Under the pieces are notes generated by a model. That model saw only the letters and a program-made list of their open reading frames with translations. It made no database searches and was not told the origin of the DNA. From assembly GCA_015061525.1 (NCBI GenBank), contig SUWK01000004.1, positions 1 to 64,000 on the forward strand: 64,000 bases of DNA, written 5' to 3'. A program made the position numbers and the translations under genes. Below, one piece after another: positions 32,308 to 40,537 of this stretch; position 1 is the first letter of the stretch, and each line of letters begins with the position of its first letter. The DNA is from Lentisphaerota bacterium. Its GTDB lineage: Bacteria > Verrucomicrobiota > Lentisphaeria > Victivallales > Victivallaceae.

Positions 32308-32771
32308 TCATCTTTTCAGTATCCGCATTGGAAAAAGCTCCGGTGACATTGCGCGGCACCGAGAGCATCGAATTTTTTGAACTGGACGAAAACGATTCAC
32401 TGACCGTTTCAAAAGAACTCCAATATGAACTTACCGGCAGTAAAGTTTCCGGCGGCATATTGATCCATGGCAAATGCACAACCGCCGTCTCCGGCATCTG
32501 CGGCCGCTGCCTTGAGGAAATCGAAAAGCCCGTCGACGCTGTCATCGACCTCTTCTTTGACCCGGAAGAGATCCCCGAAGAACTGGATGTTTCTGAAGAT
32601 GTCCGCGAAGAAGTCCTTCTGGCTTTCCCGATGAACCTCCTCTGCTCAAACGATTGCGAAGGACTCTGCCGTAACTGCGGCGGCAACCTCAACCGCAACG
32701 AATGTACCTGCAACGGCAACTCCTCCTCCGGTGACTTCCGCTGGAGCGCTCTTGACTCGCTCAAGCTGTGA
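32304..32771 (+). CDS. YceD/DUF177 family protein
   Basis: CGRCLEEIEKPVD...LLCSNDCEGLCRNCGGNLNRNECTC. Confidence 0.88.
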   Translation: MIIFSVSALEKAPVTLRGTESIEFFELDENDSLTVSKELQYELTGSKVSGGILIHGKCTTAVSGICGRCLEEIEKPVDAVIDLFFDPEEIPEELDVSEDVREEVLLAFPMNLLCSNDCEGLCRNCGGNLNRNECTCNGNSSSGDFRWSALDSLKL

Positions 32772-32775
32772 GTCT

Positions 32776-32833
32776 TTGGGGGAGGGAAAAACCTCTCTTT
32801 TCCCGGGAAAAGAGAGGTTTTTCCCTCCCCCAA
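32776..32833. repeat. 58-bp perfect palindrome (repeat family R2)
   Basis: ttgggggagggaaaaacctctcttttccc / gggaaaagagaggtttttccctcccccaa are exact reverse complements. Confidence 0.95.
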
Positions 32834-32869
32834 GCCCCCACCCTTTTCCAGAGAAAAGCGAGGTATGTT

Positions 32870-33421
32870 GCCGCTCCGTTGTCGCGGCAGCAAGTACAGC
32901 CCAGAGAGCGATAAAGAACGGATTGTCGTTTTACACTATAAAACTTATCACATCCGAACTCGCGCAAGCGAGCACTTCATGTTTGCCGAATGGCAAACGC
33001 TTCACATTGCGAAGCAATGCTTCACGCAGGATTTATCCTGCTCTTCACGTTGATTTGCATTCCGCAAATCAACACCTACGCCGCTCCGTTGTCGCGGCAG
33101 CAAGTACAGCCCAGAGAGCGATAAAGAACGGATTGTCGTTTTACACTATAAAACTTATCACATCCGAACTCGCGAAGCGAGCACTTCATGTTTGCCGAAT
33201 GGCAAACGCTTCACATTGCGAAGCAATGCTTCACGCAGGATTTATCCTGCTCTTCACGTTGATTTGCGGCAACGCAAATCAACACCAAGCCCCCACCCTT
33301 TTCCAGAGAAAAGCGGAGTATGTTTTGCTCCCGCCTTGTCCCGCCATAGCCCTGGGCGACGGCGGACGGTCGCAAAACTTATCACATCCGAACTCGCGAA
33401 GCGAGCACTTCATGTTTGCCG
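32870..33421. repeat. Hairpin-array repeat: two ~207-bp copies (32870-33076, 33080-33286) plus a truncated third (33374-33421)
   Basis: Near-identical copies containing ctcgcgcaagcgag, gtttgccgaatggcaaac, attgcgaagcaat, gcaggatttatcctgc, gatttgc..gcaaatc separated by CTTCAC/CTTCAT. Confidence 0.92.
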
Positions 33422-33513
33422 CAGGCTGAAAGCAGTTTTTTGAATTGCAGTTGATTTGAAAAATCAAAAAAATATATTACTTTGGTAATTGCAGATACAG
33501 AAAGGAGTTTGCT

Positions 33514-33651
33514 ATGGCTGTATTAATTTATATTCTCATTGCGTTGGCAGTTTTTCTCATTGCCAGAGAGCTTTGGTGCTGGTATTGGAAAATAAATGCC
33601 GTACTGGAAAAACTTGACGAAATCTCACAAAAACTCGACAAAATAAAGTAA
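33514..33651 (+). CDS. 45-aa single-TM small protein
   Basis: MAVLIYILIALAVFLIARELWCWYWKINAVLEKLDEISQKLDKIK with SD aaaggag; below the ORF track size cut-off. Confidence 0.7.
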   Translation: MAVLIYILIALAVFLIARELWCWYWKINAVLEKLDEISQKLDKIK

Positions 33652-33664
33652 CCGCCGTCAGGCG

Positions 33665-33941
33665 GCGGCAAACGTGCCGCTGCGAGGTGTCGCGCCCTTC
33701 CCGTTGGTCGGGCTTGATCGATGAACAAAAAAATACGCCGCGACAGCGGCGCGACTCAAACACTACCTTGCCTGTCGCGCCGGAGGCACGACAAAAGGCA
33801 CAACAGCCAGCGGGCATCGCTCAGGGGCGTTATCGCACAGCCGGGCGGGTTTTGCAAGCGAGAAGCGAGGGGAGTGAACTTGCGTTCTCGACCCGAGCGG
33901 CGAGCGCAGCAAGGCGCGCTCCGGCAAAGCGAGAACGCCCC
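33665..33941. repeat. Interspersed repeat R1 (copy c)
   Basis: Same termini and internal blocks as 14905-15339, without the internal tandem duplication. Confidence 0.85.
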
Positions 33942-33944
33942 GTG

Positions 33945-35792
33945 TCACTCCGGGAAATCCGGGGGGATCAGGAGGATGCGCAAAACGCGTTCAAGAGTCT
34001 GCTTGAAAATCGGAGCAGAAACCGTCCCGCCGCCGAGATTTTTTCCTCTGGGCTGATCGACCGTCACCACCATTACCAGTTCCGGATTGCGTGCCGGAAC
34101 GAAACCGGCAAAACTGGTGAAATATGCGCCGGGGACATAGCCGCGTTTGGGGATATGTTTACGGGCGGTTCCGGTTTTTCCGGCGACTTCATAACCGGGG
34201 ATGGCGGCGCGTTTACCTGTACCGTCTTTGGCGGTGACGGTACAGAGCATATCGACGAGCTGTTTGTGGGCTTCGGAGTTTTCAAAGACCGGAACCGGAA
34301 CGGCGCGGGGATGGATGATATCTTTGCCGTTTTCGGTATCGCGGTAACGGTCGATGATGTTGAGTTTGGGCAGCTTGCCGGTAGCGATGGCACAGTAACC
34401 GCGCAATAATTGAAGCATGGTAATATTGGTCGTATAGCCGATCGGGACACGGGTTGAATCGACTTTAGCGCGCGGCAGCTGCGGTACATATCCGCGTGAT
34501 TCGCGAACAAAAGGTAATCCGGTACGCTGACCGAAACCGAAGATCCGCCGCACCTCATTGAGCCGGAGATCGCCCAGTTTCAGTCCGACCTTGGCGGCGC
34601 CGACATTACTGGATTTTTTCAATATTTCCCCGGTAGTGAGCATACCGTAGCGGCCGACGTCTCTCAATACTTTTCCGGCATACAGCCAGCTGCCGTTTTC
34701 GCAATCGAATTGTTCGGATGGGGTAACAACTCCCCAGTCCAGAGCTTTGCCGACGAAAAATGGTTTGAATACGGAACCGGGTTCATAGGTTTCGGTGGCG
34801 AAGCGGGTTCCGGTCTGATTTTTCACAAAGGTCGAACGGTCGGACGGGTTCCAGGTCGGCCGCTGGGCAAGCGCGAGGATATCGCCGGTACGCGGATCGG
34901 CGATGGCGGCATAGATATTATCGGGGTTCCATTTGGCAAAAGCGGCATCGAGTTCTTCTTCCAGTATCGCCTGAATATTTTCTCTTATGGTGAGGTAGAC
35001 ATCCTTGCCGTCACTGGCTTCACTCAAAGATTGTTCGCCGTATGAAAGCACACCGCCGCGGCGGGCGCGTTCAAAGCGGTGCATACCATCGGTGCTTTGC
35101 ATACTCTTATTGAGAGCGCGTTCGATGCCGCCTTTAGCCTGTTCTTTATCGTTGACCACATCGGTATAGCCGAGCAGATCGGCGGCAAGAGTTCCTTTGG
35201 GATGGTTGCGGACATAAATGTTTTTGAAACTGAAGGTCGGCAATATCCGGGAAAGTTTTGCTTCTGCAAGTTTTGCTTTGAGCAAATCGGCGGTCTTTTT
35301 CTCTGCTTCGCGTTCCAGAAGGATGTATTGATTGCGCTTCTGCCTGACCGTACCATCTTTGGCAATGACAGTATGAAACGGTTCAAGCGCCCGGTAGTAT
35401 TCCATGAACGGCTTGTGGAAAACCTGTGAAAATATCAAAGCAAGTTTCCGCCGCCGCTGTTCGCGCAGAGCCGGAGCTTTGGCACGGACTTCGGGTTTAT
35501 TGGACTTATCATACTTATCAAAAGCATCGTGGATGGCAGCATGAGGAGAAAAAGCGATGGAGATCCGCGGCATATTGGCGACGAGCAAATTTCCGTCTGC
35601 ATCAAAAATTTCACCGCGCTTACCGATGATTTTAACTTTGGCGAGATATTTTATCCGCGCTTTTTCTTTCAACTCCTTATGCCGGGTGATCTGCAGATGG
35701 TATGCCCGCCAGACAAAACAGCAAAAAACCGGCACCCAGAGCGATGCCAATACGATCATACGGAAGCGGACATTTTTCAGCAATGGAGCCAA
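33945..35792 (-). CDS. ftsI: Penicillin-binding protein, FtsI/PBP2-type transpeptidase
   Basis: SVFKPFFVGKALD, KKSSNVGAAKVG, VAGKTGTARK (SxxK, SxN, KTG motifs) in an mraZ-rsmH cluster. Confidence 0.9.
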   Translation of the reverse strand: MAPLLKNVRFRMIVLASLWVPVFCCFVWRAYHLQITRHKELKEKARIKYLAKVKIIGKRGEIFDADGNLLVANMPRISIAFSPHAAIHDAFDKYDKSNKPEVRAKAPALREQRRRKLALIFSQVFHKPFMEYYRALEPFHTVIAKDGTVRQKRNQYILLEREAEKKTADLLKAKLAEAKLSRILPTFSFKNIYVRNHPKGTLAADLLGYTDVVNDKEQAKGGIERALNKSMQSTDGMHRFERARRGGVLSYGEQSLSEASDGKDVYLTIRENIQAILEEELDAAFAKWNPDNIYAAIADPRTGDILALAQRPTWNPSDRSTFVKNQTGTRFATETYEPGSVFKPFFVGKALDWGVVTPSEQFDCENGSWLYAGKVLRDVGRYGMLTTGEILKKSSNVGAAKVGLKLGDLRLNEVRRIFGFGQRTGLPFVRESRGYVPQLPRAKVDSTRVPIGYTTNITMLQLLRGYCAIATGKLPKLNIIDRYRDTENGKDIIHPRAVPVPVFENSEAHKQLVDMLCTVTAKDGTGKRAAIPGYEVAGKTGTARKHIPKRGYVPGAYFTSFAGFVPARNPELVMVVTVDQPRGKNLGGGTVSAPIFKQTLERVLRILLIPPDFPE

Positions 35793-35825
35793 GATCTACT
35801 CTCCTGCGGCAAAAATTCACTGCAT

Positions 35826-36290
35826 TCAGAAATGGCGGAAACTGTTCACACGGGGAAGATTTCCGGCAACAGAAACCGGTGCCGGAGCAGGAAATTTGAC
35901 CAGAGAAGCCTGAAGCGGAGTGAGTATCTCCATATTGATCTGCCGCACCTGCCGGTGTTCGACAATGACCAGCGGCAAACGGAACTGACGGACTTTCTGC
36001 GTGATATGAGCATAGCTGGAGAGACGGGAATTTTCGTTGCTCAACATTTTCAGACTCCGGTGAGTTTCGGCAATTTCCTGTCTGGTAAGTTCGATCTGCC
36101 GGGAAGTGTTGCGGATGTCACGAACCAGAGACATATAGTAGAGGAAAATTCCGACGGTAAGAGCGACCAGAGTACCCACACAGCAAATGGCGTTGAGAAA
36201 GCAGATAAAACTTCTGCCTGCGGCGGCGGCCTCAACAGCAGAATTCCGGCGTGTTTTGTTTTTTGTCATTGTTCCACGGTAAACTTTCAT
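35826..36290 (-). CDS. ftsL: FtsL-like small bitopic protein
   Basis: Position between rsmH and ftsI, one TM helix followed by a coiled-coil-like segment; start MKVYRGT with SD ggagg. Confidence 0.65.
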   Translation of the reverse strand: MKVYRGTMTKNKTRRNSAVEAAAAGRSFICFLNAICCVGTLVALTVGIFLYYMSLVRDIRNTSRQIELTRQEIAETHRSLKMLSNENSRLSSYAHITQKVRQFRLPLVIVEHRQVRQINMEILTPLQASLVKFPAPAPVSVAGNLPRVNSFRHF

Positions 36291-36330
36291 AATATTCCCT
36301 CCCTGCAGTATATCAAAAAAATCAAATATT

Positions 36331-37284
36331 TTACACTCTTTCAGCCACCCGCAGTTTGGCGCACGCGGCACGCGGGTTTTCTTTCAATTCATCATTTGCG
36401 GCACACACCGCTTTTTTAGTCACACACTTCAAAGTTGCCTTATGATTGCAGCAGCAGACCGGCAGCCTGGGCGGACAGATACATTCAGTGCTTTCTTCAC
36501 GGAAGAAGTTTTTAACGATACGGTCTTCCAGTGAATGAAAACTTATCACGGCGATCCTGCCGCCGATATTCAGCAATCCGGGCGATGATTCCAGAGCGGT
36601 CTCCAACTGGCGCAACTCATCGTTGACGGCGATGCGTACCGCCTGAAACAGCAAGGTCGGATGCGGCAGTTTTCCCGGACGCGAACGCCCCATTACCTGA
36701 TCGGCTATCGCCACCAGATCGGCGGTACGGGCAAACGGTTCACTTTCCCGTCTGGCGATAACAGCGGCGGCAAGTTTTCCGGCGCAGGTCAATTCACCAT
36801 AGTTGCGGAAAGCATGGATAAGCTCATTTTCGCTTGCTTTATTCAACCAGCGGCCGGCAGTAAGAGCACTGCGGCGATCCATACGCATATCCAGCGGTCC
36901 ATCCTGCCGCCATGAAAATCCGCGTTCGGCGCAGTCAAGCTGCGGTGAGGAAACACCTATATCAAGCAAAATACCATCCACATCATCCCAACCGTGTTCA
37001 ACAGCGATCGCGGCAAGTTCAGCATAATTGCCGCGCACCAGAGTCACCCGGCCGGAAGCAAATTCCAGTTTTTTCTTTGCCGCTGCCAGAGCCAGATCAT
37101 CACGGTCGATACCGAGCAGTTCCAGTTTGGGATAGCGTTCAAGCAGCAGACTGCTGTGCCCTCCCCCGCCGATGGTGCCGTCGATCAGACGCATCCGGCG
37201 ATCCGGATCAAAGGTAAGATGTTCCACGACCTCGCGGTACAGCACCGGGAGGTGATGAAATCGGACATTATTTTCCATACTCAT
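36331..37284 (-). CDS. rsmH: 16S rRNA (cytosine1402-N4)-methyltransferase RsmH
   Basis: HLPVLYREVVEHL, IDGTIGGGGHSSLLLE, ILLDIGVSSPQLD, ISFHSLEDRIVKNFF. Confidence 0.96.
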   Translation of the reverse strand: MSMENNVRFHHLPVLYREVVEHLTFDPDRRMRLIDGTIGGGGHSSLLLERYPKLELLGIDRDDLALAAAKKKLEFASGRVTLVRGNYAELAAIAVEHGWDDVDGILLDIGVSSPQLDCAERGFSWRQDGPLDMRMDRRSALTAGRWLNKASENELIHAFRNYGELTCAGKLAAAVIARRESEPFARTADLVAIADQVMGRSRPGKLPHPTLLFQAVRIAVNDELRQLETALESSPGLLNIGGRIAVISFHSLEDRIVKNFFREESTECICPPRLPVCCCNHKATLKCVTKKAVCAANDELKENPRAACAKLRVAERV

Positions 37285-37775
37285 TTACCCAGCACCCCCT
37301 GAAGCAGTCCGGCGAAGTCATCTCCGGCTTCGCAGACCTGTTGGATTTCATTGAGGTAGTCGTCCGGATTTTCCGGCAGCAGCCAGTTTTCCGGGGCGCA
37401 AATACGGATATGAGTGACCGCACCGATAAGTTTCAGCTTGCGGTCGACACCGATGGAGATCAGTTTCTCCTTGTCAAGAGCGATCCGTCCCTGCTTATCA
37501 CAACGGCAGCGGCGGGATTCCGAACCGAGATAAGCGAGGGCCATCTGCATTTTAGGATTGGCGATGGCGAGTTTGGCAGCCTTGCTGCAAAACTCCATAA
37601 AGGTTTGAACGGGAAGCAGAAGCAGGGCTTTACTGCGGGCGGGGATCATCACCAGTTCGGTCTCGCGGTCTTTGTCGCGCCAGTCACTGGGCAGGCAGAC
37701 GCGCCCCTGCGCATCAAGCGCATGGTCGTAATTCCCGACAAAGAGGCCGGGGAAGAAATTTTCTGCCGTATTCAA
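37281..37775 (-). CDS. mraZ: Transcriptional regulator MraZ (TTG start)
   Basis: GNYDHALDAQGRVCLPSDWR...CDKQGRIALDKEKL AbrB-like repeats upstream of rsmH. Confidence 0.92.
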   Translation of the reverse strand: MNTAENFFPGLFVGNYDHALDAQGRVCLPSDWRDKDRETELVMIPARSKALLLLPVQTFMEFCSKAAKLAIANPKMQMALAYLGSESRRCRCDKQGRIALDKEKLISIGVDRKLKLIGAVTHIRICAPENWLLPENPDDYLNEIQQVCEAGDDFAGLLQGVLGK

Positions 37776-37783
37776 GGTAGCTA

Positions 37784-37818
37784 CTCCTTTTTATCCCTTT
37801 TTTACCCTACATCTACCT
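37784..37818 (-). promoter_or_regulatory. Putative MraZ operator: AGG(G) boxes with an exact 10-bp period
   Basis: Minus strand reads aggtagatgt agggtaaaaa agggataaaa aggag immediately upstream of mraZ. Confidence 0.6.
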
Positions 37819-37958
37819 AATGTATCCATTTTTTTCAAAATGTCAACCTTTTTTCTAAAAAAAATGCAAATTTTTCCAAAAATTTTCAAAAAACGGGATT
37901 TGTAAAGATTTCCGAATGGTGCTATTTTACAACGGAAAACAAAAACAGAGGAGCTGTT

Positions 37959-38336
37959 ATGAAATTGAAAAAATTGATTCTGTCCGGCGGGATCGCCACG
38001 GTTTTATGCATGGCATCCGGCGGCTGCAGCGGAGCTGGAAGCAACGATCAGAAATCCTTGCCGGCAGGAGCAGTGCTGATCGATGTCCGGAGTGTGGAGG
38101 AGTTCAATGCCGGACACCTTGCCGGAGCGGTGAATATTCCGCACACGGAAATTGCAGAAAAGATTTCCGGTGTCGCAAAAGAGAAGTCAACACCGCTTTA
38201 TCTTTACTGCCGCAGCGGCCGCCGGGTGGGAATTGCCATGGAAGAATTGAGCAAACTCGGCTACACAAAAATGGTCAACCTCGGCGGAGCAGAAGAAGCC
38301 TCACAAAAACTGAACCGCCCGCTCGTAACCGGGTAA
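37959..38336 (+). CDS. Rhodanese-like domain lipoprotein
   Basis: Lipobox ASGGCSG; VLIDVRSVEEFNAGHLAGAVNIPH...LYLYCRSGRRVGIAMEELSKLGY. Confidence 0.9.
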   Translation: MKLKKLILSGGIATVLCMASGGCSGAGSNDQKSLPAGAVLIDVRSVEEFNAGHLAGAVNIPHTEIAEKISGVAKEKSTPLYLYCRSGRRVGIAMEELSKLGYTKMVNLGGAEEASQKLNRPLVTG

Positions 38337-38349
38337 AGATCTCGCCACA

Positions 38350-39231
38350 TCATAATTCGCTCCAGCGACGGCGGTATTCGATGGGGGAGATATTAAAATG
38401 TTTGCGGAAAGTTTGACAGAAGTGATTGGAACTGCGGAATCCGCACGCCGGAGCCAATTCTTCCAGCGGCATAGTCGTATTGATCAACTTTACCACCGCC
38501 TTTTGCAAACGGTATCGCAATAAATATTGGTACGGAGATATTCCGGTGGCTTTCAAAAAAATCACCCGGAACTGGACGTCGTGCAAGTTCACAGCTGCGG
38601 CAATTTCAGGTACACCGATATTTTCAGAAAAGTGCATCCGCAAAAAGTGCAGAGCCGCCCCGATCCTCGGATCGGCATTTTCAACCTTCTCCACTGCATC
38701 GATCTGCCCGGATGCTGCAAGTTCAATAAACATCTGCCGCAAAGTATCACGGGCATATCTCAACGCCTCTTCCTGGCGAAAATTGCACATCGCCACAGCA
38801 CGCATCAATGCAGAAAAAAAGTAATCACTATGCTCAATAGAAAACATCGAACACGCACAGCTCCCCGGCAGATGATTTCCCTGAAAAAGCGGATAGAGCA
38901 TATGGACAATAAACACCTTGCCGCTTGAGCATCCGTCAGCGAAACGAAACGCGTGCATCCTGCCCGCCGGCACAAACAGCAAATTACCCGGTTCCAACTG
39001 AAACTCACCGTCATCAGTACGGCAGACAAATCTGCCGGAATAGACCGCCCAGAGCATCGTATCGTCGATACGGCGTTCATCGACCTGCCACGGCAACCCG
39101 ATCTGCCACAGAGAAACTTTCAAAATTGTCGGCATTGAAGATTCCAGTATCCCACTCATAACATTAGCTGTTTCAGCACTTATAAGATGCTTCAACCTAT
39201 CCTTTTTCTCATTGCCGTATTTTGTAGCCAT
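38350..39231 (-). CDS. AraC-family transcriptional regulator
   Basis: Cupin-like N-domain; HTH IGVPEIAAAVNLHDVQFRVIFLKATGISPYQYLLRYRLQKAVVKL...ACGFRSSNHFCQTFRKHFNISPIEYRR. Confidence 0.92.
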   Translation of the reverse strand: MATKYGNEKKDRLKHLISAETANVMSGILESSMPTILKVSLWQIGLPWQVDERRIDDTMLWAVYSGRFVCRTDDGEFQLEPGNLLFVPAGRMHAFRFADGCSSGKVFIVHMLYPLFQGNHLPGSCACSMFSIEHSDYFFSALMRAVAMCNFRQEEALRYARDTLRQMFIELAASGQIDAVEKVENADPRIGAALHFLRMHFSENIGVPEIAAAVNLHDVQFRVIFLKATGISPYQYLLRYRLQKAVVKLINTTMPLEELAPACGFRSSNHFCQTFRKHFNISPIEYRRRWSEL

Positions 39232-39337
39232 CGTCGTTTTTCGATATTTATCACTTTTTTTTACAATTGCTTTTTCATAATGTACGTGTTATAGTAGGTT
39301 TTGTCAAGAGCAACAACATATTTCATAAGGATTTACC

Positions 39338-40504
39338 ATGTATTTACAAACACCGCTCATGATCTCATCACCGGACGAAACCTATGCTTTAAAGCACCGT
39401 TTATGGCAAGGGTGTCCGTCACTTTTAAGAACTCCGAAAGGACGGCTTTATGCAGCCTGGTACTCCGGCGGCGCCGGGGAACCGGACAAAGACAATTACA
39501 ATCTTATCATACGCAGTGACGACGACGGATGGACCTGGAGTGAACCGCTGACGGTCTGGCCCGGCGAAAGCGAAAAGCACTATATTTCCATCGACATCCA
39601 GCTGTGGCTTGATCCGCAAAACCGGATGTGGGTATTCATCACCCAGAGATATCTGCTGGACAATATGCTCTTGACCGATCCGGGGCATCTGGCAACGTGG
39701 GCGTTTATCTGCGACGATCCCGATGCGGACGAATTGGTATTCAGTGAGCCGAAGTACATTGCAAATGGTTTCACCCGCACCCAGCCGACGGTACTTTCCA
39801 ACGGTGATTGGCTGCTTTGCGCCTACGACTGGTGCAGTGAAAATTACCGTTACAGCCGTTCAAAAGATCATGGTGAAACGTGGGAACGATGTGAAGCCGG
39901 ACGGAAATTCGGGATTGCCTTTGACGAAGGCATGATTCTTGAACGTAAAGATAAAACTCTTGCCTATTATGCCCGCACGGCGGAAAAACTTCTTGCATGG
40001 AGTGTCTCCGATGACTTGGAAGGCAGCCATTGGAAAGACGGCGAATATATCCCGATTTTAAGCGGCTGCAGCCGCTTTTTCATCAAACGTCTGCGTTCCG
40101 GCCGCGTGCTGCTCATCCACAACGATTCCCAGCTCCGCCGCACTGATCTGTGCGCCAAGCTCTCCGAAGATGACGGCAAAACCTGGCCATACTCTTTGCA
40201 TTTGGACGAAGCACAGGACAAAGCGCACCATGTGACCTATCCGGATGCCGTCGAAACTGAAGACGGCTATATCCAGATGCTTTATGATTGCGGGCGCAGT
40301 ACATTCAAAGAGATCCGCATGGCACAATTTACTGAAGAAGATATTATCGCCGGAGAATTGCTTGATCACGGCTCCTACTTGCGCCGCATCATCAGCAAAG
40401 CTCCCGGACGTACCGATAAAGATTATGCCGAAAAGAAACAGAATGAACGGGAAATTTGGAGCAAAGAGGTCTTTGCCAAAGTCATTCCGGAATATTTGAA
40501 ATAA
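39338..40504 (+). CDS. Sialidase/BNR-repeat family protein (GH33-like)
   Basis: Asp-box-like SDDDGWTWSEP, SKDHGETWER, SEDDGKTWPY. Confidence 0.8.
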   Translation: MYLQTPLMISSPDETYALKHRLWQGCPSLLRTPKGRLYAAWYSGGAGEPDKDNYNLIIRSDDDGWTWSEPLTVWPGESEKHYISIDIQLWLDPQNRMWVFITQRYLLDNMLLTDPGHLATWAFICDDPDADELVFSEPKYIANGFTRTQPTVLSNGDWLLCAYDWCSENYRYSRSKDHGETWERCEAGRKFGIAFDEGMILERKDKTLAYYARTAEKLLAWSVSDDLEGSHWKDGEYIPILSGCSRFFIKRLRSGRVLLIHNDSQLRRTDLCAKLSEDDGKTWPYSLHLDEAQDKAHHVTYPDAVETEDGYIQMLYDCGRSTFKEIRMAQFTEEDIIAGELLDHGSYLRRIISKAPGRTDKDYAEKKQNEREIWSKEVFAKVIPEYLK

Positions 40505-40537
40505 GTAATTGTAACCAATAAAGAAAGGCTCTGATCT

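Noticed and set aside
32776-32833. 58-bp palindrome as a simple rho-independent terminator
   Set aside because: No U-tract follows, and related copies lie inside an ORF at 40681-40732; treated as a repeat family instead.
32870-33421. Possible CRISPR array
   Set aside because: The constant part is only about 7 nt (CTTCAC/CTTCAT), the variable parts are hairpins of different length, and the units are two long direct copies; no cas genes in the window.
32731-33429. 232-aa plus-strand ORF
   Set aside because: Composed entirely of the R2 palindrome and duplicated hairpin array; the same peptide repeats because the DNA repeats.
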